A stretch of 64,000 nt of DNA, from the NCBI GenBank assembly GCA_963747595.1, contig CAVVFO010000002.1, forward strand, positions 1,674,001 to 1,738,000, written 5' to 3'. Origin of the DNA: Oleiagrimonas sp963747595. Its GTDB lineage: Bacteria; Pseudomonadota; Gammaproteobacteria; Xanthomonadales; Rhodanobacteraceae. Both the position numbers and the translations under genes were made by a program. Below are positions 8,661 to 17,448 of the stretch, one piece after another (positions within the stretch are counted from its first letter, which is position 1; each line of letters starts with the position of its first letter). The notes under the pieces were generated by a model. The model had not been told where the DNA came from and made no database searches. It worked only from the letters and a program-made list of their open reading frames with translations.

Positions 8661-10397
8661 ATGGATCCTGCGGGTGATGCGTCATTTTTCCGTAAGTGGA
8701 AACTACCCGGGTCTTTTTCATGCGCACGTCACACGATCATTGGCCGCAGGTCATGCAAACGCACGGCCGGTTTGCTGCTCGCCTGCGTTATTGCGGCAGT
8801 CCCATTCGCACCAGCGTTGGCCGGTCATGCTCCTCGTCCGAATCCGCATCCATGGAATCACCCCGGATGCCCCTGTGCTGCCGTCCTGCATCCTGGATCC
8901 CCGCAGTCGGCCGGCCTGATCCGGGCGCCATTGAAGCACCTGGACGACACCGTCGGCAGCATTCTGCACCGGGGGGTCACGCCCGGCGCGGTGGTGCTGG
9001 TGGCGCGACGCGGCATCATCGCCAAGTGGAAGGCCTACGGCGACGCCGCGCGCTACACCAACGCAAACTTCGACAAGATGACCCATCCGGTGCCGATGAA
9101 AAAAAGCACCATCTTCGATCTGGCCTCGGTCACCAAGCTGTTCACCGCCACCGCGGTCATGCAACTGTGGGATGAAGGCAAGATCAAGCTCGATGCGCCG
9201 GTCGCGACGTACCTGGCGAAATTCGGTGTCAACGGCAAGGGAGCCGTCACTGTCCGCGAACTGTTGACGCACACATCCGGGTTCCGTCCGGATCCGGCGA
9301 CGCCGCTCTACAAGATTTCCGGAAATCGCAGGGACCGCATCGACTACGTGTTGCAGCAGCCGCTCGAATACCCGCCGCAGACGCACTACGTCTACAGCGA
9401 CAACAACTTCATTACATTGGGTGCATTGATCGAAAAAGTGAGCGGCGAACGTGAGGACCGGTTCATCCGTCAGCACATCACGAAGCCGCTGCACATGCGT
9501 GACACGATGTATGACCCGCCGGCCAGCCTCAAGCCGCGCATCGCGGCCAGCGAATATCAGCCGTGGACAAAACGCGGCCTGCTATGGGGGCAGGTGGATG
9601 ACGAAAATGCCTGGGCGCTCGGCGGTGTCGCCGGTCACGCCGGTTTGTTCAGTGACGCGCACGATCTCGCAATCTTTGGCCAGATGATGTTGAACGGTGG
9701 CACATACAGGGGCACGCAGATCCTGTCGAAACATGCCGTCAAGTTGCTCGAGACGAACTGGGACACGAAGTTCCCCGACAATTCGACCGGCCTCGGCTGG
9801 TCGATCAATCGCGGCTATTTCATGGGCGCCCTGTCTGGCCCGCACACCATCGGCCACGAAGGTTTTACCGGCACCACGATCGTCCTCGACAAGCCCAACG
9901 ACGTGGTCGCCATCTTGTTGATGAATCGCGTGCATCCGACCCGCCACGGCGCATCGGATGTGGTTGCGCGGCGGCAAGTGTACACAGATGCCGCTGCGGC
10001 CATTCCGGTCGCCATTCCGGGTAGCGGGAACGCCTGGTTTTCCGGTTACGGCAACTTCTTGAATCGCAGGCTGACGGCCAAGGTCGCTGTCCGGGGCACG
10101 CCCACCCTATCGTTCGAAACCTGGTATCGAACGGAACCGGATGCCGATTACGGGATCATTGAAGCCTCCTCCGACGGGCATCATTGGACGGCGCTGGGCC
10201 GACTGACCGGGGCAAGTCACGGCTGGCAAAGAAAAACCTACACGCTGCCCGCCACCACGCACTACGTCCGGTTTGACTATCGGACGAATTCCAGGATCAA
10301 CGGCCGCGGCTGGTATGTGCATGACGTCAAGCTCGGCGGTCAGGGCGTGACTTCCTGGGATACAGGAAAAACCGGCTGGTTGAAGCGCGGGTATTGA
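8661..10397 (+). CDS. Exported beta-lactamase-fold serine hydrolase, AmiE-like (copy 1)
   Basis: About 578 residues from the ATG at 8661, which has GAGG eight bases upstream; earlier in-frame starts at 8571/8574 lack a ribosome site. A hydrophobic stretch (TAGLLLACVIAAVPFAPALAG) is the export signal after an unusually long n-region. The PF00144 fold shows SVTK (Ser156/Lys159), the second motif YSDNN and HEGFTG in place of the KTG box. Bacillus AmiE (YbbE), a MurNAc-L-Ala amidase encoded beside namZ, has this fold. The last ~130 residues form an extra beta-rich domain (WYRTEPDADYGIIEASSDG, GRGWYVHDVKLGG) shared with the paralogue at 35158. It is followed 92 bases later by the M28 peptidase gene. 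The amidase role is inferred; an esterase or DD-peptidase remains possible. Confidence 0.8.
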   Translation: MDPAGDASFFRKWKLPGSFSCARHTIIGRRSCKRTAGLLLACVIAAVPFAPALAGHAPRPNPHPWNHPGCPCAAVLHPGSPQSAGLIRAPLKHLDDTVGSILHRGVTPGAVVLVARRGIIAKWKAYGDAARYTNANFDKMTHPVPMKKSTIFDLASVTKLFTATAVMQLWDEGKIKLDAPVATYLAKFGVNGKGAVTVRELLTHTSGFRPDPATPLYKISGNRRDRIDYVLQQPLEYPPQTHYVYSDNNFITLGALIEKVSGEREDRFIRQHITKPLHMRDTMYDPPASLKPRIAASEYQPWTKRGLLWGQVDDENAWALGGVAGHAGLFSDAHDLAIFGQMMLNGGTYRGTQILSKHAVKLLETNWDTKFPDNSTGLGWSINRGYFMGALSGPHTIGHEGFTGTTIVLDKPNDVVAILLMNRVHPTRHGASDVVARRQVYTDAAAAIPVAIPGSGNAWFSGYGNFLNRRLTAKVAVRGTPTLSFETWYRTEPDADYGIIEASSDGHHWTALGRLTGASHGWQRKTYTLPATTHYVRFDYRTNSRINGRGWYVHDVKLGGQGVTSWDTGKTGWLKRGY

Positions 10398-10489
10398 TGG
10401 AGCCATGCGCCATGGCCCCCGGGGACACGCAGGGCGGCTCCGCCCACGGCTTGTCGCTTCCTGCAGGCCGCCTCACCAGGAGAAAGCAC

Positions 10490-12775
10490 ATGCCCCGGCT
10501 CATCAGCTCCCTGTCGGTCGCCGCCGCCGTGCTCGTTGTTTCTGCGGCTGCATCGGCGGCCACGGATGGTCCGATGCTCGGTTTCACCACCGCCGGCGCC
10601 CGCCGGGAACGCGCGCTCGAAGCGCGATTCGACGCAACCCTTGACCGCAAGGACATCCGCGACTGGATCAGGACGATGGCCGCCGAGCCGAACGGCGCCG
10701 GCTCGCCGCACGACAAGGCCAATGCCGAGCGCATGCTCGAACTGTTCAAGTCGTGGGGCTTTGATGCCCACATTGCCACGTACACGGTGCTGTTTCCCAC
10801 GCCGAAGGTCCGCGAACTGGAGCTGGTGGCACCGACGCACTACAAGGCAAGGCTGCGCGAGCCGCCCGTGAAAGGCGACCCCACGTCTTACATCTACAAG
10901 AACGCGCTGCCCCCCTATAACGCCTATTCCGGCGACGGCGACGTGACGGCACAACTCGTGTATGTCAACTATGGCCGGAAAAAGGATTACCGGGAGCTGG
11001 CGAAACGCGGGATCAGCGTCAAGGGCAAGATCGTCATCGCCCGCTACGGCCACTCCTGGCGAGGCATCAAGGTGCGTTTCGCGCAACAGCACGGCGCGGT
11101 CGGCTGCATCATCTATTCCGACCCGCACGATGATGGTTATCGCCGGGGGAATGTTTTTCCCAAGGGCGGCTGGCGTGATCGCTGGAGCGTGCAGCGCGGG
11201 TCGGTGATGATGACCGACGGCGATCCGCTGACGCCAGGTCATGCGTCAGTGCCCGGTGCCAGACGCATCCCGCGCCAGGATGCCATAGGCATCAAGAAGA
11301 TTCCGGTCCTGCCGATTTCCTACGCCGACGCATCGCCGCTGCTCAAGGCGCTGGGGGGCCGGGTCGCACCACCCGGCTGGCAGGGCGCGCTGCCATTCAC
11401 GTATCACATCGGTCCGAATGCAGCCACAGTCCATCTCAAGGTCGTCTCCGACTGGAAGCAGGTATCGATCTACGATGTCATCGCGAAAATCAGGGGCAGC
11501 GTCTATCCGAACCAGTGGGTGATGCGCGGCAACCACCATGACGCCTGGGTGTTCGGTGCCGAAGATCCGCTCAGCTCCAACGCAGCGATGCTGGAGAGCG
11601 CCAAGGCCATTGGGACGTTGCTGAAGACCGGCTGGCGCCCGAAGCGCACCATCATGTACATGAGTTGGGACGCGGAAGAGCCCGGCCTGGTGGGGTCGAC
11701 CGAATGGGTCGAGCAGCACGCCGCGCAGCTTGCACGCAATGGCGTGATCTACATCAACTCCGATCTCAGCACGCGCGGCTTCCTGAGCGTCGGTGGCTCC
11801 GGCTCCCTGCAGCGATTCATCAATCAGGTGGGCCGCAGCGTCACGGATCCTGAAACAGGTGTCGACGTGCTGCGCCGGGCACGCGCCCGCCAGCTCGTGG
11901 CACAGCTCGAAAACCCTCCGAAGGATACGGGCAAGCGCATCTCCCGCGCCCCCGGTACGCCACTTCCGATCCATGCGCTCGGCTCCGGCTCGGACTACAC
12001 CGGATTTCTCGACCACATCGGAATTCCCTCGCTCGACATCCGCTTCAGCGGCGAAGCCCAGGGGACCCAGTATCACTCGCGTTACGACGATTTCTACTGG
12101 TACAGCCACTTCGGCGATCCGTCATTCAAGTATGGCGTCGCGCTGGCGCAGGTGGGCGGGCATGCCATGCTGCGTTTTGCCGATGCGGATGTCCTGCCGT
12201 ACAGCTTCACCGCCTTTGCCGGGCACGTCGCCGACTACGCCCGGCAGATCGAGCACGAGCACGCGAAGATGGCCAGGACAACGCGAGAGAAGAATGCATT
12301 GATCCATGCGGGGACATTCAAGCTTGTCGCCAGCCCGGTCACGCCGTACGTGCCGCCGAAACCGGCGGCGACAGTGCCGGCGCTCGACTTCAAACCGCTC
12401 GATCGGGCCATCGAACGGCTGCAGAAGACTGCCGCCGCCTATGACAAGGCATTGCACGCGCACAAAGGCCCAGTGTCAGGCGCGCAGGCACGCAAGCTCA
12501 ACGCGGCACTGATCGCGACGTCGCAGCAGCTGCTTCATCCAGCTGGCCTGCCGCACCGCAAGTGGTTCCGCAATCTGGTCTATGCGCCCAGCTATTACCT
12601 TGGCTACAGCGTGAAGACGCTGCCCGGGATTCGCGAGGCCGTCGAAACACGCCAGTGGCGCACGGCGCAAAGGTACATCGGCATCGTTGCGCACGCGTTG
12701 AACGATTTCAGCCAACAAGTGGACAAGGCGGCAGCCGTCCTGCAGGGGGCACATAAGGCATCTGCATCAGGCTGA
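10490..12775 (+). CDS. Secreted M28 zinc peptidase, glutamate carboxypeptidase II-like
   Basis: 761 residues from the ATG at 10490, preceded by AGGAGA; the signal peptide ends near SAAASA. Architecture matches glutamate carboxypeptidase II: a PA domain insertion (about 150-260), the M28 catalytic domain (about 325-580) and a C-terminal TFR-dimerisation domain. Zinc ligands align with the human enzyme: H349 in GNHHDAWVFG, D359 in GAEDP, E396/E397 in DAEEPGLVGSTEW, D425 in NSDLS and a late His in QYHSRYDDF. Family members remove C-terminal Glu, including from gamma-glutamyl chains, or act as aminopeptidases. Beside muropeptide enzymes it may trim stem peptides, but this is inference. It is probably cotranscribed with the AmiE-like gene upstream. 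Confidence 0.85.
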   Translation: MPRLISSLSVAAAVLVVSAAASAATDGPMLGFTTAGARRERALEARFDATLDRKDIRDWIRTMAAEPNGAGSPHDKANAERMLELFKSWGFDAHIATYTVLFPTPKVRELELVAPTHYKARLREPPVKGDPTSYIYKNALPPYNAYSGDGDVTAQLVYVNYGRKKDYRELAKRGISVKGKIVIARYGHSWRGIKVRFAQQHGAVGCIIYSDPHDDGYRRGNVFPKGGWRDRWSVQRGSVMMTDGDPLTPGHASVPGARRIPRQDAIGIKKIPVLPISYADASPLLKALGGRVAPPGWQGALPFTYHIGPNAATVHLKVVSDWKQVSIYDVIAKIRGSVYPNQWVMRGNHHDAWVFGAEDPLSSNAAMLESAKAIGTLLKTGWRPKRTIMYMSWDAEEPGLVGSTEWVEQHAAQLARNGVIYINSDLSTRGFLSVGGSGSLQRFINQVGRSVTDPETGVDVLRRARARQLVAQLENPPKDTGKRISRAPGTPLPIHALGSGSDYTGFLDHIGIPSLDIRFSGEAQGTQYHSRYDDFYWYSHFGDPSFKYGVALAQVGGHAMLRFADADVLPYSFTAFAGHVADYARQIEHEHAKMARTTREKNALIHAGTFKLVASPVTPYVPPKPAATVPALDFKPLDRAIERLQKTAAAYDKALHAHKGPVSGAQARKLNAALIATSQQLLHPAGLPHRKWFRNLVYAPSYYLGYSVKTLPGIREAVETRQWRTAQRYIGIVAHALNDFSQQVDKAAAVLQGAHKASASG

Positions 12776-13081
12776 CGACACGCTGCGAGCAAGGCGGACC
12801 CGGGGCACGCACGTCTTCGTCTATAACCTGCATTCATGCTTACTAACGTTTTTTTCATTAGCCAACCCATCGGGCGTTTACTTAGTGTTCGGATAGAGGG
12901 CAGCATCGACAGGTCTGTGGCCATCCTTATGGCACCGAACGCTTGGTTCAGGTTCATTCCGTACACAGCTGTCGCGTGATGCGCAACTCCATGGGGAGGA
13001 CATGACAAAGTCGCAGCGTGAATTTGACTTCGTCATTCTGGATTCAATTCATCGTCGAGAAAACCGGAAGGGGCAATTTGT
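12776..13081. other. Intergenic region, no gene
   Basis: The 306 bases between the M28 stop and the second TonB receptor contain one copy of the 42-bp element (12821-12862). A 47-codon frame starting inside that element (12836-12979) has no ribosome site and no recognisable product. Confidence 0.6.
12821..12862 (+). promoter_or_regulatory. 42-bp locus element, copy C (upstream of TonB receptor 2)
   Basis: CTATAACCTGCATTCATGC, 12 variable bases, then TTTTCATTAGC. The first block matches copy D at 16 of 19 positions, and the spacing to the second block is identical in all four copies. It lies 219 bases before the receptor start. TATAAC is a plausible -10. Confidence 0.6.
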
Positions 13082-16000
13082 ATGAACTCTCGATTCAAAC
13101 TACGCCGTAGTGCGTTCTACATCCTTGCTGGCCTTGCAGCCGGCACGCTGGCGATGCCGGCCTTGGCAGCCAGCGGTCAGGCGGGACAAACGAACCAGGA
13201 CCAGCAGGCTGGACAAGCCAATGCAAAAAAAGCGCAGACGCTCAATGCGGTCACGGTGACGGGGTCCCATATTCCACGCGTCGAGACGGTGAATTCGCAA
13301 CCGGTCCTGCATATCAGCAATGAGGAAATCGAGACCAGTGGTTTCAAGACCGTGGGTCAGGTTCTGGACAACATGACGTCGGTGGGCTTCGTGCAGGGAG
13401 CGGCCAACGGCTCCTTCTACGGCAATGGTACGGAACAGGTCGATTTGCGCTACCTCGGCAGCAATCGCCTGCTTGTCCTGCTCAACGGCAAACGCATGCC
13501 ATCGAGCTTCGGCGGGTCGGTCGATCTCAACCAGATCCCCGTTTCCATTATCGATCACATCGACGTGCTGCAAGACGGCGCCTCGGCCGTTTACGGTGCA
13601 GACGCGATCGCCGGTGTGATCAATATCGTCACCAAGAAACACTTCAATGGCGCCCAGGTCACCACCTATTACGGGATTGCCAATGGCCCCAAGACCGGCG
13701 CCTGGGACGGCCAGACGCAACACGTCGATCTCACCTTCGGTCACTCCAGTGACAAGGGCCACATCCTGTTCGATGTGTCCTACCAGAAGGCCAAGGCGAT
13801 TCCCGCCCTGGATCGCCAATTTGCGACCACGCCCTCTGTCTTCGGCCATAGTCGTGGCGGTGTCGCCACACCGGAGGGTACGTTCTTTTTCTACGCGCCG
13901 ACGGACGGCGATCCGACCAAACCGGGAAACTCCCCCGCCGCCTACACCGGCCTGACCTCGGCACAATGTCCGGATACGCTGACATCGAGCGGGTATTACA
14001 TCCCCTACTGCGCTCTGGCCAAGACTCCGCTCACCTCGGGCGCGAGCGCGGCTGATTTCCACAAGTTCTCGAACAAGGACCGGTATATCGCCGGTTCGCA
14101 AAAGATTCCGATCACACTGAACCAGAAAATCAAGAACGTGTACATGGAGGGAAGTTACGACATCACCCCCTCGATCACGTTCAACATGAGCGCGCTCTAC
14201 AATGATCGCCAGACCAATCGGCCGCTGGACGCCGACTTGCTGTATTTCACCCGTACCGGTCTGGATATCGGCCCCAACAGCAACGGCAATCCGTTCGGCT
14301 TCAGACTGGTCAAGGGATCGCCCGTGCAGGTGGCCACGACCCCCGACGGTCAACCGGTCGTGTTGCCGGCGGGCACGCTGCAGGCGATATACCGCACCAC
14401 CAACGAGGCGGGAATTCGCGTCGGTTTCAACGATGCCACCACGGAACGCTTCGAGGGCGGCTTCAAAGGCCTCTTCTCCACCGGAGAGACATCATGGCAC
14501 TGGAACTTCGACTACATTTATGCGTCGAACAAGGTCAAGAGCGGCGAAACCAACCTCGACAACAGTCTTGGCACGTCGCTGTCCACTGACCCGAGTTGTT
14601 CCAGCGTCATCGGCTGCGTCCCCTTGAACCTGTTCGGGGGCCAGGGTGTCAATGGCACCGGGTCGTGGACGCCGGCGATGGTCAACTACGCCATCCCGCC
14701 CTACACGGTGAGGGCGCTGGATCACAAGGATGAGCAGGTCATCGATGCCGGCATCTCCACCGGCAACCTCGTCGACCTGCCTGCCGGGGGCCTCGGCTTC
14801 GCGTTCGGCTATCAGCGGCGCGCAGTCTCGGGTGCATCGATACCGCCCGGCATCCACGTCCCGAACCGCCGCGAGCCGACGCCGCCCACGGCATTGTCGG
14901 GCTCGTACCACATCAACTCCGCGTATGCCGAGTTCAACATTCCGCTCCTCGCAGACGTACCCGGTGCGCAATACCTGTCCGCGGACGTTGCCAGCCGCTA
15001 CGAGAACTACAGCACGTTCGGCAGCACGGTCAAAACGCGAATCGGCCTGCTTTATCAACCGATCAAGGACATCGCGATTCGTGCAAGCTACTCCGGAGGA
15101 TTCCGGGCGGCCGACCTGGCGGAGCTTTTCGCACCACCGACCACCGGATATCCGTACGTGAGCGATCCCTGCTCGAATTACGGCGCGCCGGGGACACCGG
15201 GCAACCTGGCCAGCAACTGTGAAAAGGCCGGGGTCCCGACAAGCTATACGCAGGCGACAGGCCAGGTGACAGGCATTTCCTCCGGCAACATCAACTTGAA
15301 GCCCGAGACGTCGACGTCGAAAACGCTGGGTCTGGTCTACAGCCCGTCGCAGCTGCCCGGCTTCAATGCGAGCCTGGATTACTACCACATCGTGCTGAGC
15401 CAGCAGATCTCCGCGTTCAGTGCACAGCAGATCCTGGATTTCTGCTACAAGCAGGGGTTGCCCCAATTCTGCGGTCTGGTGCAGCGTAACCCTTCCGGCG
15501 ACATCAGCCTGCTCCATGTCACCTCCGCCAACATCGGTGAGACACGGACCGCCGGTGTCGACCTGGATACCAGCTATCGCTTCCCCGCCACGTCGTTCGG
15601 GCGCTTCAGGCTCAAGCTGAATCTCACGCACGTGAACTATTTCGACGAATACAACCCGAGGCCGGATGGATCGGTGGCGGTCACGCGGGTCGTCGGCAAC
15701 CTGGATCACGGCGCGATCCCGCAGATGAAGGGCTACGCCTCACTGAACTACAGCTTCAACCGTTTTTCGGCTGCATTCATCGGACACTATTTCAGTGGTT
15801 TCACCGGCACCTGCTCGGATGCCAAGAACGGGACCCCGATAAGCCTCGCCAATCTCGGCTTTTGCTCGAACCCCAACAAGCAGAACAACGCGTTGTCCAC
15901 CAACCATCGTGACGCCTTGAGCTGGTTCGATCTGCACCTGAGCTATCGCACCCACTGGAACACGACCTTCAGCCTTGGCGTCAACAATATCTTCGGCCAG

Positions 16001-16099
16001 ACGCCCAACGGCAACCAGGACGGTTATGGCAACGTGGCTGCGTTGGACTACGGTGTATACAGCCGCTTCGTGTATGGACAGATCCGTGTGAAGTTCTAG
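13082..16099 (+). CDS. TonB-dependent outer-membrane receptor
   Basis: 1005 residues with a signal peptide cleaved after MPALAA, a Gln-rich linker, a TonB box (LNAVTVTGSHI, about residues 54-64), a plug domain (about 70-190, with VLDNMTSVGF and LLVLLNGKRMPSSFGGSVDLNQIP) and a long beta-barrel ending GQIRVKF with the usual terminal Phe. No carboxypeptidase-regulatory domain, unlike the receptor at 4476, so the two probably take different ligands. The ATG at 13082 follows GGAAGGGG. A 42-bp element lies upstream and a GH18 gene follows after a strong hairpin. Import of peptidoglycan or muropeptide fragments is inferred from context; siderophore uptake is the usual alternative for the family but no iron gene is nearby. 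Confidence 0.93.
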   Translation: MNSRFKLRRSAFYILAGLAAGTLAMPALAASGQAGQTNQDQQAGQANAKKAQTLNAVTVTGSHIPRVETVNSQPVLHISNEEIETSGFKTVGQVLDNMTSVGFVQGAANGSFYGNGTEQVDLRYLGSNRLLVLLNGKRMPSSFGGSVDLNQIPVSIIDHIDVLQDGASAVYGADAIAGVINIVTKKHFNGAQVTTYYGIANGPKTGAWDGQTQHVDLTFGHSSDKGHILFDVSYQKAKAIPALDRQFATTPSVFGHSRGGVATPEGTFFFYAPTDGDPTKPGNSPAAYTGLTSAQCPDTLTSSGYYIPYCALAKTPLTSGASAADFHKFSNKDRYIAGSQKIPITLNQKIKNVYMEGSYDITPSITFNMSALYNDRQTNRPLDADLLYFTRTGLDIGPNSNGNPFGFRLVKGSPVQVATTPDGQPVVLPAGTLQAIYRTTNEAGIRVGFNDATTERFEGGFKGLFSTGETSWHWNFDYIYASNKVKSGETNLDNSLGTSLSTDPSCSSVIGCVPLNLFGGQGVNGTGSWTPAMVNYAIPPYTVRALDHKDEQVIDAGISTGNLVDLPAGGLGFAFGYQRRAVSGASIPPGIHVPNRREPTPPTALSGSYHINSAYAEFNIPLLADVPGAQYLSADVASRYENYSTFGSTVKTRIGLLYQPIKDIAIRASYSGGFRAADLAELFAPPTTGYPYVSDPCSNYGAPGTPGNLASNCEKAGVPTSYTQATGQVTGISSGNINLKPETSTSKTLGLVYSPSQLPGFNASLDYYHIVLSQQISAFSAQQILDFCYKQGLPQFCGLVQRNPSGDISLLHVTSANIGETRTAGVDLDTSYRFPATSFGRFRLKLNLTHVNYFDEYNPRPDGSVAVTRVVGNLDHGAIPQMKGYASLNYSFNRFSAAFIGHYFSGFTGTCSDAKNGTPISLANLGFCSNPNKQNNALSTNHRDALSWFDLHLSYRTHWNTTFSLGVNNIFGQTPNGNQDGYGNVAALDYGVYSRFVYGQIRVKF

Positions 16100-16142
16100 T
16101 CACCCGCATCGTTCAAACGGCAATCTGCCGTCAGGTTACTTC

Positions 16143-16180
16143 TGCGGATCGGGCATGGCGAGAACCATGCCCGATCCGCA
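16143..16180. terminator. Perfect 16-bp hairpin between receptor and GH18 gene
   Basis: TGCGGATCGGGCATGG (16143-16158) and its exact complement (16165-16180) enclose a six-base loop. There is no T-run directly after the stem; the nearest (seven T) starts about 18 bases later. It may reduce read-through from the receptor gene, act as an mRNA-stability element, or attenuate the downstream gene. Confidence 0.6.
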
Positions 16181-16256
16181 ATTCGGTCCGGGATTCCATT
16201 TTTTTGCGGCCCTCTGCGCCAATCCGGTACCGCCCGCCACAACAGGAAAAAAGCTC

Positions 16257-17342
16257 ATGTCTGGAAGGAACGCACTGGCGCTGTCATTCAGCCTGATCGT
16301 GGGTCTGCTGACCATGCACACTGCCAGCGCCCGGAGCTTCAAGTCGGAAAACCTGTTCTACATGGTCGACACGCTCAACTCGTTCAACAGTTTCAAGCAC
16401 CATGTCGACGAGATGTCGATTGTGGTACCGGCGGTTTATCAGCTTGACCGGAACGGCACCGTCTACGGCGGCGTCGACCCCCGCATCCTCTCGATCGCCA
16501 AGGCGCACCACGTGCAGGTCATGCCGATTGTGGCCAGCTTCGGGCAGAAGGCAATCCACGAATTCCTCAACGATCCAAAGGCGCGGGCGCGCGCGATCAG
16601 CATCATGCTCTACGACGCGCAGCGCTACCACTACTACGGCTGGCAGTTCGATCTGGAAAATGTGCATGTGACGGACGCCGCGGCCTATACCGACTTTTTC
16701 CGCCAGGCCGCCAAGGCACTGCACACGCATGGGTACAAGATCACCATGGCCGTGGTCAAAGGCGACCGACCCGCCCCGTCACCCGGGGGGAGCGGTTACG
16801 ACCGTTTTCTTTACGAAGACTGGCGCGGGGCATTCGATTACCGGAAGCTTGCGAAAATCGGTGATTTTCTCTCGTTCATGTCCTACGACGAACATACGTC
16901 GCTGACTCCGCCGGGGCCGGTTGCCGGCATCCCCTGGATGGAAAACATGGCGAAATACCTTGTGGGCCTGGGTATCGATCCTCAGAAGATTTCGTTCGGT
17001 ATTCCCACGTATTCGGATTACTGGTATCCGGCCTGGAGCAAATCCAAGGGGGCGCACTCCACGCGCAAGGAGATCAGCTACCGCGAAGTGCAGAACCTGC
17101 TCGATCGCTACCGGGCCAAGGCGCAATGGATGCCGGACCAGGGTGTCGACTATGCACGCTGGACCAACCCCGATGGAGTCTTCAGTTGGCTGTTCATTGA
17201 AAATGCCCGCTCATTCAGGGACAAGCTGCAACTGATTCCGAAATACCACTTCCGCGGCTTCTCGGCGTGGGTGCTGGGCGACGAAGATCCGGGAATCTGG
17301 AACGTCCTGCAGCAGCAGACCCGGCCGGTGCACGCGCACTGA
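16257..17342 (+). CDS. Secreted glycoside hydrolase family 18 protein
   Basis: 361 residues from the ATG at 16257, which follows AGGAAA; upstream in-frame ATGs would begin inside the hairpin. A signal peptide ends at MHTASARS. The TIM barrel carries the GH18 catalytic strand as YYGWQFDLENV: the proton donor E134 and its partner D132 are kept, while the two earlier Asp of the canonical DxxDxDxE are replaced. Related divergent GH18 proteins such as SleL/YaaH cut N-acetylglucosaminyl bonds of peptidoglycan. With this neighbourhood, a peptidoglycan beta-N-acetylglucosaminidase is more likely than a chitinase. It follows the TonB receptor on the same strand. Confidence 0.78.
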   Translation: MSGRNALALSFSLIVGLLTMHTASARSFKSENLFYMVDTLNSFNSFKHHVDEMSIVVPAVYQLDRNGTVYGGVDPRILSIAKAHHVQVMPIVASFGQKAIHEFLNDPKARARAISIMLYDAQRYHYYGWQFDLENVHVTDAAAYTDFFRQAAKALHTHGYKITMAVVKGDRPAPSPGGSGYDRFLYEDWRGAFDYRKLAKIGDFLSFMSYDEHTSLTPPGPVAGIPWMENMAKYLVGLGIDPQKISFGIPTYSDYWYPAWSKSKGAHSTRKEISYREVQNLLDRYRAKAQWMPDQGVDYARWTNPDGVFSWLFIENARSFRDKLQLIPKYHFRGFSAWVLGDEDPGIWNVLQQQTRPVHAH

Positions 17343-17448
17343 GGGGGCCACCCGGCAGGTCGGGGACCCCGGCCTGGTGGGACAAGCGCGGAGGAGCGTC
17401 GGGGGCATCCGCTTCATGCCGGACCTGCTGCGGCAAGCGGACCCGATT

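Noticed and set aside
13082..16099. Siderophore receptor
   Set aside because: No Fur-box-like site or iron gene nearby; the shared 42-bp element ties it to the peptidoglycan genes instead.
17343..17395. Hairpin after the GH18 gene as terminator
   Set aside because: Short GC-rich complementary pieces exist (CCACC/GGTGG) but pairing is interrupted and no T-run follows, so it was not listed.
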